Shown here one piece after another: positions 25,703 to 34,057 of a DNA stretch of 46,460 nucleotides. This DNA is from DATEHQ01 sp035279525 (GTDB lineage Bacteria; Chloroflexota; Dormibacteria; Dormibacterales; Dormibacteraceae). The stretch spans positions 1-46,460 of the forward strand of contig DATEHQ010000010.1 of NCBI GenBank assembly GCA_035279525.1, written 5' to 3'. The notes beneath the pieces are model-generated. The model was not told the origin of the DNA. It did not search any database and worked only from the letters and a program-made list of their open reading frames with translations. The translations under genes were made by a program, and so were the position numbers. How positions within the stretch are numbered: position 1 is the stretch's first letter; every line of letters starts with the position of its first letter.

Positions 25703-27316
25703 TCAGGCTTCGGTGTTGACGTACCACTCGGTCACGTACTGGAAGCGGTCCGACGGTTCGATCACCTTGTTGACGCGCACCCCGTGCACGCGCTGGGAGA
25801 TCGCGTACTCGTATCGCCCCGAGTAGAGAAAGACGGCGGGCGCGGCGTCGGCCATGAGCGCCTGGAAGTCGAGGTATGCGGCGAGCCGCGCTGCCGGGTC
25901 GACGGCGGCGCGTCCATCCTCCAGGTCCTTGTCGATCAAACCCCATCCGCGGGTGTAAGCGAAGTTGAGGCTTGCCGCGTCAGCGCCCGAGTGCCAGAGC
26001 GAGTACTGGTCGGGGTCAGGCCCGACGTCGAAGTCGACGAGCGCCATCTGGTAGTGGCGTCCAAGCAGGTATTTCTGCACCAGCTGGGAGGCCGGAACCG
26101 CATTGACGTCGAGCTCGATCCCGATCTGCAGCATCTGCGCCGCCAGCTCCCTGGCGATCTCCGCATTGGGATACGAATCGGCCGCCACGAGCGTGACCTT
26201 GAACTGCACGCCGTTTTTCGAACGGAGCCTGGCCGACGGCTGCAGCGTCCAGCCCGCCGCGTCGAGGGCCCGCGCCGCCGCCTCCGTGTCGTATGGGTGG
26301 AGGTTGGCCGCCGCCGTGGAGAAGGCCCAGTCGGCGGTGGGGATCGGGCCTGGATCCGGGTCCGCCTTGCCCGCCAGCACGTCGTCGACGATGCGCCGGC
26401 GGTCCACTGCCTGGACGAGCGCTTGCCTCACCTTCTGGTCGGCGAAGAACTGCCGGCCGTCACCTTCGGGGTTCATCGCGACGAACGAATCCGTGAACAG
26501 CCGTGCGTCCTGGATGGTGACGGCCGACTGGCGCTGGAGGACCGCCACCTCGCTCGGCTCGATCCCTCCGACCAGGTCGGCCGCACCGTTGAGCACCGCG
26601 CGGATCGCCATCTCGGGATCCGACGCGGGGTAGATGCGAAGCACCAGGTGGTCCAGGTAGGGCTGCGGGATCGCGTATTGGTTGCGGTCGAGGTTGATCG
26701 CGAGCGAGCTCACCGCGGCCACGCGGAAAGGACCCGTGCCAAAGGCGTGAAGCCCGCTGTACGGGCTGGCCGCGATCTGCGCCGGCGCCATGCCGTCGAA
26801 GATGTGCTTGGGGATGATGCCGATCCGCAGCGCCAGCGGAAACGCCGCGCTCGGCGCCTTGAGCGTGAACACGACCTTGCTCGGCCCACCCGACGCGACG
26901 CCGACCTCGCGCCAGAACTCGGCCCCCGGCTGCTGGTACTCCGGGTCCTGCAGGACGTGGAACGTGAACAGCACGTCGTCCGCGCCAAAGGGCTGGCCGT
27001 CGGCCCACTTCACCCCGCTGCGGATGTCGAACGTGTAGGCGAGGTGATCCGGTGAGATGGTCCAGCTCGACGCCAGCAGCCCGACGACGTTCTGCTGCGC
27101 ATCCACGGTCGTGAGCCCCTGGAACATCAGCCTGTCCGCGTCGCGCGTCGAGTCGGTCGACTCGAAGAGGGGGTTCAGCACGGACGCGGCACCGACCAGC
27201 GCCTCCACGGCCGTGCCGCCGCGGGCAGGCTTCGGCACAGTGGCGACCGGCTGGCAGCCGACGGTCAGCAGCACCGCCGCCAACGCGGCGGCGGCGATCA
27301 GCCGCCTACTTGATAT
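25703..27316 (-). CDS. Peptide/nickel-type ABC transporter solute-binding lipoprotein (SBP_bac_5)
   Basis: About 537 residues. A lipoprotein signal (SSRRLIAAAALAAVLLTVGC) leads into a family-5 extracellular binding protein with GGTAVEALVGA, the typical TFDIRSGVKWADGQPFGADDV segment, and a C-terminal SDRFQYVTEWYVN end. Such proteins bind oligopeptides, nickel or other small ligands. No permease or ATPase genes are adjacent, so its partner lies elsewhere. Start choice is a problem: no ATG, GTG or TTG lies near the signal peptide. An ATA at 27316 gives a textbook signal MSSRRL..., a CTG at 27301 gives one without positive charge, and the nearest GTG (27427) adds about 37 unrelated residues read over secG. 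I use the ATA with low certainty. Confidence 0.82.
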   Translation of the reverse strand: MSSRRLIAAAALAAVLLTVGCQPVATVPKPARGGTAVEALVGAASVLNPLFESTDSTRDADRLMFQGLTTVDAQQNVVGLLASSWTISPDHLAYTFDIRSGVKWADGQPFGADDVLFTFHVLQDPEYQQPGAEFWREVGVASGGPSKVVFTLKAPSAAFPLALRIGIIPKHIFDGMAPAQIAASPYSGLHAFGTGPFRVAAVSSLAINLDRNQYAIPQPYLDHLVLRIYPASDPEMAIRAVLNGAADLVGGIEPSEVAVLQRQSAVTIQDARLFTDSFVAMNPEGDGRQFFADQKVRQALVQAVDRRRIVDDVLAGKADPDPGPIPTADWAFSTAAANLHPYDTEAAARALDAAGWTLQPSARLRSKNGVQFKVTLVAADSYPNAEIARELAAQMLQIGIELDVNAVPASQLVQKYLLGRHYQMALVDFDVGPDPDQYSLWHSGADAASLNFAYTRGWGLIDKDLEDGRAAVDPAARLAAYLDFQALMADAAPAVFLYSGRYEYAISQRVHGVRVNKVIEPSDRFQYVTEWYVNTEA

Positions 27317-27560
27317 GAGCCGACACCCAGATGTTGATCCCCGAGCAGACCAGGAACGCGGCGACCAGGATCCAGGTGGTCCAGTAGACCTGCCGCTCCA
27401 GCCCCCGGCGAGTGCGGTAGCCACCACCGAGGCCGCCGTCGCCGCCGCCGATCGTGCCGCCGAGGCCCGACGCCTTCGGCGTCTGGATCAGCACGCCGAC
27501 GATCAGGAGCAAAGCCAAGATCGCCTCGGCGATGAGCAGTGGGTTTGCGAGCTTGGCCAT
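27306..27560 (-). CDS. secG: Preprotein translocase subunit SecG
   Basis: An 84-residue inner-membrane protein with two hydrophobic helices (about 7-26 and 62-80) separated by a Gly-rich loop (GLGGTIGGGDGGLGGG), the usual SecG shape. It assists SecYE in protein export. Its place after tpiA/gpmA follows the gap-pgk-tpiA-secG order found in many Gram-positive genomes, here with gpmA and sod in between. Confidence 0.9.
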   Translation of the reverse strand: MAKLANPLLIAEAILALLLIVGVLIQTPKASGLGGTIGGGDGGLGGGYRTRRGLERQVYWTTWILVAAFLVCSGINIWVSAHIK

Positions 27561-27600
27561 CTGGTACCCGGGAGATTCTACCGAGCGGACCTGTGGGTGA

Positions 27601-28215
<615 letters not shown>

Positions 28216-28262
28216 CGCGGGAATCTCCCTCCTGATCGAATTCGGTCTGTTCGCGATTCAGT

Positions 28263-29039
28263 CTAGGGGGTTCGGGTCTTCGACCCCGACGCCTGCGCCT
28301 TCACAGCGGCGGCGCGGCGCGCCACGTCAGCGGGGTCGCCGAGGTAGCGCCACGCGATCGGCTTGAAGTCGGCTCCGAGCTCGTAGACGCGCGGAACCCC
28401 TGTCGGTATGTCGAGGTCGACGACTTCCTGCTCGGTCAGGCCGTCGAGGTGCTTGACGAGGGCGCGCAGGCTGTTGCCGTGGGCGGAGACGAGCACGCAG
28501 CCGAGACGGAGCAGGTCCGGGGCGATCGCGTCGTACCAGTACGGCAGCATCCGCTCGACCACGTCCTTCAGGCACTCGGCGCTCGGTATCGCGTCGGGCG
28601 GAAGTCCCGCGTAGCGTGCATCTCGCGACGGATGCCGCTCGTCGGTCGCGTCCAGGTCGGGTGGTCGGACGTCGTAGCTGCGGCGCCACAGCTTGACCTT
28701 CGCCTCCCCGTAACGCTCCGCGGTCTCGCGCTTGTTCAGGCCCTGCAGCGCTCCGTAGTGGCGCTCGTTGAGGCGCCAGCTCCGCCGCACCGGGATCCAG
28801 CTGCGATCCATCTCGCTCAGCGCGTGCTGGGTGGTCTGGATGGCTCGGATCAGCAACGACTCGTGGACGATCTCGGGCTCGAGCCCCGCCTCCTTCATCA
28901 GCCGGCCGGCCTCCTTCGCCTCCTCCACGCCAAGGTCGCTGAGAGGTACGTCCGTCCAGCCGGTGAACAGGTTCTCGAGGTTCCACGTGCTCTGCCCATG
29001 GCGGAGGAGGACGAGCGATCCGGGCTTCGACCTAGCGAT
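28263..29039 (-). CDS. gpmA: 2,3-bisphosphoglycerate-dependent phosphoglycerate mutase
   Basis: About 258 residues; interconverts 3- and 2-phosphoglycerate. The phosphohistidine motif is LVLLRHGQSTWN, followed by NLFTGWTDVPLSDLG, the ERHYGALQGLNK loop and VSAHGNSLRALVKHL with the second His. The reading frame has no ATG, GTG, TTG or CTG before the RHG motif; the first GTG (28928) would remove the catalytic His. An ATC at 29039, overlapping the end of tpiA by 8 bases, gives MARSKPGSLVLLRHG, a normal N terminus, and is the best start. A sequencing error is the alternative. The C-terminal 20 residues are an Ala/Lys-rich extension. Confidence 0.9.
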   Translation of the reverse strand: MARSKPGSLVLLRHGQSTWNLENLFTGWTDVPLSDLGVEEAKEAGRLMKEAGLEPEIVHESLLIRAIQTTQHALSEMDRSWIPVRRSWRLNERHYGALQGLNKRETAERYGEAKVKLWRRSYDVRPPDLDATDERHPSRDARYAGLPPDAIPSAECLKDVVERMLPYWYDAIAPDLLRLGCVLVSAHGNSLRALVKHLDGLTEQEVVDLDIPTGVPRVYELGADFKPIAWRYLGDPADVARRAAAVKAQASGSKTRTP

Positions 29040-29823
29040 TGGCGTAAACCTCGGCCGTGACCTTGACGATGTGCGCGAACTCCTCCGCGTCGAGGCTCGC
29101 GCCGCCGACGAGGCAGCCGTCGCAATAGGGCAGCTCGACGTACGACTGAACGTTCGTCGAGTTGACGCTGCCGCCGTACAGCACGCGGACCTTGCGCGCG
29201 GCGCCGGCGCCGATCATCTCCCCCACCACGCGGCGGATCAGGCGCATGGTCTTGTATGCGTGCTCGGGGTCGGCGTTCTTGCCGGTCCCGATGGCCCACA
29301 CCGGTTCGTAAGCGATCACAAGCCGGGCCGAATCGTCCGCCGAGCAGCTGGCCAGGCCGGCCTTGACCTGTGCACCGACGACCTGGTCCGAGGTGCCGGC
29401 GTCGTAGTGGTCCGCGAGCTCGCCCACGCACATGATCACGTTGAGCTCCGACGAGAGCGCGGCCGCGGTCTTCCGCGCCACCATCTCATCGGTCTCGGAC
29501 AGGTAGAGGCGGCGCTCGGAGTGGCCGACGATGACCCACTGGCAGAGCCCCTTGAGCATCGTGGGCGACACCTCGCCCGTGTAGGCGCCGGACATCTCCC
29601 AGAAGCAGTCCTGCGCCCCCAGCTTCACGCCCGATTCGACCAGCACCTCGGACACCGCGAGCAGCCATGGAAAGGGCGGGAAGATCGACACCTCGACCCG
29701 GTCAGCGTGTCCCCTCGCCACCGACATGACGCCTCGGACGAGGTCGAGTGCGTCGTCGACGTTGGTGGGGTTCATCTTCCAGTTGGCCGCAACGATCGGC
29801 ATCCCTGGCTGGCGGGCGGGCAT
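29032..29823 (-). CDS. tpiA: Triosephosphate isomerase
   Basis: A 263-residue TIM barrel. Active-site residues are Asn/Lys in VAANWKMNPT, His in IVGHSERR and Glu in VIAYEPVWAIGTG; the phosphate loop LYGGSV is present. ATG 29823 overlaps the pgk stop (TGATG) and has AAGGAG six bases upstream. Glycolysis/gluconeogenesis; intact. Confidence 0.96.
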   Translation of the reverse strand: MPARQPGMPIVAANWKMNPTNVDDALDLVRGVMSVARGHADRVEVSIFPPFPWLLAVSEVLVESGVKLGAQDCFWEMSGAYTGEVSPTMLKGLCQWVIVGHSERRLYLSETDEMVARKTAAALSSELNVIMCVGELADHYDAGTSDQVVGAQVKAGLASCSADDSARLVIAYEPVWAIGTGKNADPEHAYKTMRLIRRVVGEMIGAGAARKVRVLYGGSVNSTNVQSYVELPYCDGCLVGGASLDAEEFAHIVKVTAEVYANR

Positions 29824-30989
29824 CAGCTCTCCTTCAGGATGGCTATGCCCGGCAGCTCTTTGCCTTCGAGGTACTCGAGCGTGGCGCCCCCGCCGGTGGA
29901 GACATGCGAGAAGCGGCCCACCAGGCCCAGCCCCTCTATCGCCGCCACCGTGTCCCCTCCGCCGACGAGCGTGAAGCCCCCCGACGCCGCGATCGCCTCG
30001 CCCACCGCCCTGGTGCCGTCGCTGAAATCCTTGATCTCCGCCACGCCGAGCGGACCGTTCCACACGACTGTGCCCGCGCCACGGAGGCGCGATACGAACA
30101 GGGCCACCGTCCTGGGCCCCACGTCCAGTCCCATCCAGTCGGGTTCCACCGCCTTCGCCTCCATGATGCGTAGCGGCTGGCCGGCCTCCATCTTGCGCGC
30201 GCATACGAGATCGACGGGCAGGACCAGTTTCGGCCCGCCCACCTCGTCGACCTCGCGAGCGACCTCGAGCGCGGCGTCCTCGACGAGGCCCGCGCCGGTC
30301 GGCCACCCGCGCGCCTTGAAGAACGTGTTCGCCATCGCTCCACCGATGAGCATCGCGTCCACCCCGTCGAGGAGGTGGCGCAGCACGCCAACCTTGGTCG
30401 AGACCTTGGCCCCGCCGATCACGGCGATCATCGGGCGGCGGGGGCTGTCGAGGGCGCGATGCAGCGCCTCCAGCTCGGCCTCCATCAGCTCGCCGGCGAA
30501 GGCCGGCAGGTACGCGGCGACGCCTACCACCGAGGCGTGTGCGCGATGGGATGCGGCGAATGCGTCGTTGACGAAGAGGTCGCCGAGCGACGCCAGGCGA
30601 TGGGCAAATCCCGGATCGTTCGCCTCGTCTTCCTTGTGAAAGCGCACGTTCTCGAGGAGCAGCACCTGGCCGGGCTGAAGCTTTGCCACGGCGCCGCTTG
30701 CGGCGTCCCCGACGCAGTCCTCGGCGAACGCGACCTCGCGCCCGAGAACCTGGCCGAGGCGCTTCGCGACGGGACGGAGCGACAGCGCCGGGTCGACGCC
30801 CTTGGGCCGGCCCAGATGCGACATCACGATCACCTTCGCTTTGCGCTGCGCAAGGTGCTGCAGCGTGGGGACGGCGGCACGGATGCGCGAATCGTCGGCG
30901 ATCTCATGGTCGGACAGCGGCACGTTCAGGTCTTCCCGAACGAGTACGCGTTTGCTTGCGACGTCGACGGAGCTGACCGAGGCTTTCAG
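29823..30989 (-). CDS. pgk: Phosphoglycerate kinase
   Basis: A 388-residue enzyme. N-terminal 3-phosphoglycerate site VLVREDLNVPL and SHLGRPKG, hinge and nucleotide parts KVSTKVGVLRHLLDGVD and the final VGGGDTVAAIEGLGL and STGGGATLEYLEG are all in place. The first ATG/GTG/TTG in frame (GTG 30923) lies after the essential DLN residues, so it cannot be the start. A CTG at 30989 overlaps the gap stop as CTGA and begins the protein as MKASVSSVDVASKRVLV, which fits the family. Translation is probably coupled to gap. Confidence 0.94.
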   Translation of the reverse strand: MKASVSSVDVASKRVLVREDLNVPLSDHEIADDSRIRAAVPTLQHLAQRKAKVIVMSHLGRPKGVDPALSLRPVAKRLGQVLGREVAFAEDCVGDAASGAVAKLQPGQVLLLENVRFHKEDEANDPGFAHRLASLGDLFVNDAFAASHRAHASVVGVAAYLPAFAGELMEAELEALHRALDSPRRPMIAVIGGAKVSTKVGVLRHLLDGVDAMLIGGAMANTFFKARGWPTGAGLVEDAALEVAREVDEVGGPKLVLPVDLVCARKMEAGQPLRIMEAKAVEPDWMGLDVGPRTVALFVSRLRGAGTVVWNGPLGVAEIKDFSDGTRAVGEAIAASGGFTLVGGGDTVAAIEGLGLVGRFSHVSTGGGATLEYLEGKELPGIAILKES

Positions 30990-31996
30990 AGCCGGTCAGC
31001 CATGTACGCGACGAGGTCGACCATGCGGCAGCTGAAGCCCCATTCGTTGTCGTACCAGCTCACCACCTTGGCCCAGTCTCCGGCGAGGATCGCCGTGGAG
31101 GGGGCGTCGACGATCGACGAGTGGGGGTCATTCTTGAAGTCCGAGGAGACGAGCTCCTCGTGGCTGACCGCGAGGATGCCCCGCAGCTCACCGCTCGCGG
31201 CCTCTTCGAACGCCGCGTTGATGTCCTGCGCGGTCGCCGGCTTGGCGAGCTGGACCGTCAGGTCCACGACCGACACGTCGAGGATCGGGACGCGGAAGGA
31301 CAGCCCGGCGAACTTGCCCGCCAGCTCGGGCAAGACCTCGGCGACAGCTCGGTTCGCCCCGGTCGAGGTCGGGATGATGTTGTCGGCCGCGGCGCGCGCT
31401 CGACGCAGGTCCTTATGCGGCAGGTCCTGGAGCTTCTGGTCCGCGGTGTAGGCGTGGATCGTGGTCATCATGCCGCGCTCGATGCCGTACGAGTCGTGCA
31501 GCACCTTGGCGAGGGGCACGAAGCAGTTCGTGGTGCAGCTCGCGTTGGAGATCACATGGTGCTTGGCGTTGTCGTACCCCTTGTGGTTGACCCCCATGAC
31601 GACCGTGTAGTCCTGGTTGGTCGCGGGGGCCGAGATGATCACCTTCTTCGCGCCACCCTTGTCGATGTGCACGCGCGCCTTGCTCGCGTCCGTGAACAGG
31701 CCCGTGGATTCGATGACGACCTCGACGCCGAGGTCCCTCCACGGCAGGTCCGCGGGGTCCTTCTGGCTCATGAACTTCACGACCTTCCCGTCGACGTGGA
31801 TCGCATCGCCGTCGGCCTTCACCGCGGGACCGAAGGTGCCGAGCGCGGTGTCGTGCTTCAAGAGGTGGGCGAAGGTCCTGGCGTCACCGATGTCGTTGAC
31901 GGCGACGATCTCGAAGTCGGAGTTCAGCTCACGGGCGGCCCTGTAGATGTTGCGGCCGATCCGTCCGAATCCGTTGATGCCAACTTTCAATGCCAT
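30986..31996 (-). CDS. gap: Glyceraldehyde-3-phosphate dehydrogenase, type I
   Basis: A 336-residue enzyme. NAD site GINGFGRIGRNIYRAA and VNDIGD (Asp suits NAD over NADP), nucleophile Cys in SNASCTTNC, His in TTIHAYTADQKL, and the S-loop region with PTSTGANRAV. ATG 31996 with AGGAG some 11 bases upstream. First gene of the gap-pgk-tpiA-gpmA glycolytic chain; the end of whiA is 60 bases upstream. Confidence 0.96.
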   Translation of the reverse strand: MALKVGINGFGRIGRNIYRAARELNSDFEIVAVNDIGDARTFAHLLKHDTALGTFGPAVKADGDAIHVDGKVVKFMSQKDPADLPWRDLGVEVVIESTGLFTDASKARVHIDKGGAKKVIISAPATNQDYTVVMGVNHKGYDNAKHHVISNASCTTNCFVPLAKVLHDSYGIERGMMTTIHAYTADQKLQDLPHKDLRRARAAADNIIPTSTGANRAVAEVLPELAGKFAGLSFRVPILDVSVVDLTVQLAKPATAQDINAAFEEAASGELRGILAVSHEELVSSDFKNDPHSSIVDAPSTAILAGDWAKVVSWYDNEWGFSCRMVDLVAYMADRL

Positions 31997-32056
31997 TGAG
32001 GGCCGAGCTCCTGCGTGAGTGCCTTTTGAGCGATCTGGCGGGGAACGGCCTAAATG

Positions 32057-32995
32057 TTATGCGGAGCGGCGTTCGGCCCTCGAGGGGTGCACGCCGCCGT
32101 TGGACTGGGCCAGACCGCCGCCCAGCTCGGCGGCGTGCTGGATCCGCCGCAGGCGGTGGTTGACCGCGGACTTCGACAGCTTCATCCGGGCCGCGAGCTC
32201 GCCCAGGTTGAGCTGGGGGTTCGCGCTGCGCCAGCGCGCCATCTCGCGCAGCGCCGGCGGCAGCTCGTTCATCTTGCCGGTCGATTCAAGCTGCTCGATC
32301 GCCGCGGCCTGGCGGAGCCCGGAGCCGATCGTCTTTCCGATGTTCGCCGTCTCGAAGTTCAGCCGGCGGTTGACCTCGCCGCTGACCTCGCGGACCACGC
32401 GCACGTTCTCGAACTCCATCACCGCACGGCTCGCGCCCATCATCGACAGGAGCCTCACGATGGAGTCGCCTTCCTTGACGTAGACGACGGGCTGTCCGCC
32501 GCGCTCCATCGTGCCCGGCCGCACCCCCGACGCTTCGATCAATGAGGCGATCCCGGCCGCCCACTGAGGGCTCGGGGCCACGAACTCGAGGTGGTAGCGG
32601 GAGCTCGGGGCGTTGACGGAGCCGCAACCGAGGAAGAGCCCTCGCAGCATCGCCTTGCGGTCGCAGGCGGCTTCGGGGACTGCGTGCGAGGCGGACTGGG
32701 TGAACGCAGGCACGAGCGCCGACGTGATGGCGAGCTCGATCGAGAATGACATCCGCTTGCGGGTCTTGACCGCCTGGTACTTGGAGTCCATGTGCCCCAC
32801 CGCGCGCCCCAGTCGCACAACCTTGCGGGCTACGGCGTTGCGCAGCAAGGAAAAGTACGCAGCCCGTGCTCGCTGGCTCGAGATCAGGCGACCGCGCGAC
32901 CCGAAGTAGATGCCGAGCAGCTCGCTCAGCTGACAGCAGGGCCTCGCGGGGAGAAGCCCTGCCATCTCGTTCTTGACGTCGGCCGAGAACGAAAT
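32057..32995 (-). CDS. whiA: DNA-binding protein WhiA
   Basis: A 312-residue sporulation/cell-division regulator family member. The N-terminal LAGLIDADG-like domain carries ELLGIYFGSRGR and LRGLFLGCGSV; the C-terminal helix-turn-helix is LNLGELAARMKLSKSAVNHRLRRI. The start is an ATT at 32995: it gives MSFSADVKNEMAGLL, the conserved WhiA beginning, with GGAGG exactly 6 bases upstream. An in-frame TAA lies 18-21 bases before it and no ATG, GTG, TTG or CTG lies between. The ATG at 32965 would delete the conserved first 10 residues. In many Gram-positives whiA follows yvcK and rapZ; here rapZ is 11 kb away and yvcK is absent. Confidence 0.93.
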   Translation of the reverse strand: MSFSADVKNEMAGLLPARPCCQLSELLGIYFGSRGRLISSQRARAAYFSLLRNAVARKVVRLGRAVGHMDSKYQAVKTRKRMSFSIELAITSALVPAFTQSASHAVPEAACDRKAMLRGLFLGCGSVNAPSSRYHLEFVAPSPQWAAGIASLIEASGVRPGTMERGGQPVVYVKEGDSIVRLLSMMGASRAVMEFENVRVVREVSGEVNRRLNFETANIGKTIGSGLRQAAAIEQLESTGKMNELPPALREMARWRSANPQLNLGELAARMKLSKSAVNHRLRRIQHAAELGGGLAQSNGGVHPSRAERRSA

Positions 32996-33006
32996 CGCAT
33001 ACCTCC
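32993..33006 (-). promoter_or_regulatory. Ribosome binding site supporting an ATT start of whiA
   Basis: Minus-strand GGAGG (33006-33002), spacer TATGCG, then ATT (32995-32993). The ATG inside the spacer is in another frame and only one base from GGAGGT, too close to be used with it. Confidence 0.75.
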
Positions 33007-33071
33007 AGGAAGGTTATTCAACCCTCCCCCCCTTTCCGTGAGTCTAACGCGCGACCCACGCGACTCGATCA

Positions 33072-33082
33072 CATAATCCAAC
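33072..33082 (+). promoter_or_regulatory. Possible -10 box for a leaderless pdhA transcript
   Basis: CATAAT (33072-33077) lies 5 bases before the ATC proposed as the pdhA start, nearly the same distance as in the two DUF222/HNH promoters. No -35 box is seen. Confidence 0.35.
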
Positions 33083-34054
33083 ATCGCAACGCAAGCGCTC
33101 GAAGCTCACAAGCTCCTCGCCCTCTACCACACGATGGTCATGGCGCGAGCCGTCGAGCGCCGCCTGTGGGTGATGGACCGGATGCGGGCGGCCGGTGCAC
33201 CGACCTGGCCGGGGGTCGCGGGGTCGGAGGGCGTCCAGGTTGCTGCCGCCGCCGTGCTGCGCCCCGGCGTCGACTGGGTCGTTCCCTCTCGGGGTGACCT
33301 CGCGCTGTGCCTGGCCCTCGGCGCAACGCCCCTCGACGCGATGCTGGGCATGCTGGGTCGCGCGGACGATCCCACGTCGGGAGGACGGCTCGCGCCGGGC
33401 AACTTCGGATCCCGCAGAGCACGGATCCTCACGACCTCGGAGGTCTTGGGGGCGCAGGTGGTGCACGCGGCAGGGCTCGCGTACGCCACGCGGCTGCGAG
33501 GTCTCGACGAAGTGACGCTGCTCACGATCGGCGAGCGCGCCACCGAGACCGGCGACTGGCACGAGGGCATCAACTTCGCGGCCGTGCACAGGCTCCCCCT
33601 GATCTGCCTGGTCCAGGACAGAAGCGGCGGGCCGGAAACCCCCGAGCCCCTTGACGCCGACCGGATCCTCGCCCGCGCGGGCGGGTACGGGATCTCGGGC
33701 CAGAGCCTCGACCGGTCTGACTTCGACTCGGCGTTCGCCGTGCTCAGCCGCGCGGTGGAGCGGGCACGCTCAGGCGACGGGCCGACGCTGGTCCACGCGC
33801 GGGTGCCCCAGCTCACGTCGAGGGCCGCGGACGGCTCGTTTCTCGCCCGCGAGGGCCTCGAGGCGATGGCCCGCCACGACCCGATCGAGAGGATGCGGCT
33901 GAGGCTGGCGGAGGCCGGGCTCCTGGACGAGAGCGCAGACAGGCAGGTCCAGCTCGAATGCATCGGGGCAGTCGAGGCGGCGCTTCAGCAGGCTTTCGAC
34001 GCTCCCCTGCCACAGGCCGCCCGCTCGCTGGACAATGTCTTCGCGGAGAGTTGA
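33083..34054 (+). CDS. pdhA: Pyruvate/2-oxoacid dehydrogenase E1 alpha-like subunit with altered TPP motif
   Basis: About 323 residues, related to thiamine-diphosphate E1 alpha subunits by LLALYHTMVMARAVERRLW at the start and by GDWHEGINFAAVHRLPLICLV. The Mg/TPP motif GDG...NN is altered: GDG reads GER and the Asn pair reads Gln-Asp, so cofactor binding may be weak or different. The first ATG (33134) is inside the conserved first helix; an in-frame TAA ends just 6 bases before an ATC at 33083, the only plausible earlier initiator. No ribosome site is seen. pdhB begins 3 bases after its stop. No E2 or E3 gene follows. A branched-chain or acetoin-type substrate is also possible. Confidence 0.75.
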   Translation: MATQALEAHKLLALYHTMVMARAVERRLWVMDRMRAAGAPTWPGVAGSEGVQVAAAAVLRPGVDWVVPSRGDLALCLALGATPLDAMLGMLGRADDPTSGGRLAPGNFGSRRARILTTSEVLGAQVVHAAGLAYATRLRGLDEVTLLTIGERATETGDWHEGINFAAVHRLPLICLVQDRSGGPETPEPLDADRILARAGGYGISGQSLDRSDFDSAFAVLSRAVERARSGDGPTLVHARVPQLTSRAADGSFLAREGLEAMARHDPIERMRLRLAEAGLLDESADRQVQLECIGAVEAALQQAFDAPLPQAARSLDNVFAES

Positions 34055-34057
34055 GCG

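Noticed and set aside
25046..27055. Long plus-strand open frame of 669 codons opposite the SDR and the binding lipoprotein
   Set aside because: Antisense shadow with no recognisable domain or conserved start.
33134..34054. Using ATG 33134 as the pdhA start
   Set aside because: It would cut into the conserved first helix (LLALYHTMVMARAVERRLW); kept only as an alternative if proteomics supports it.
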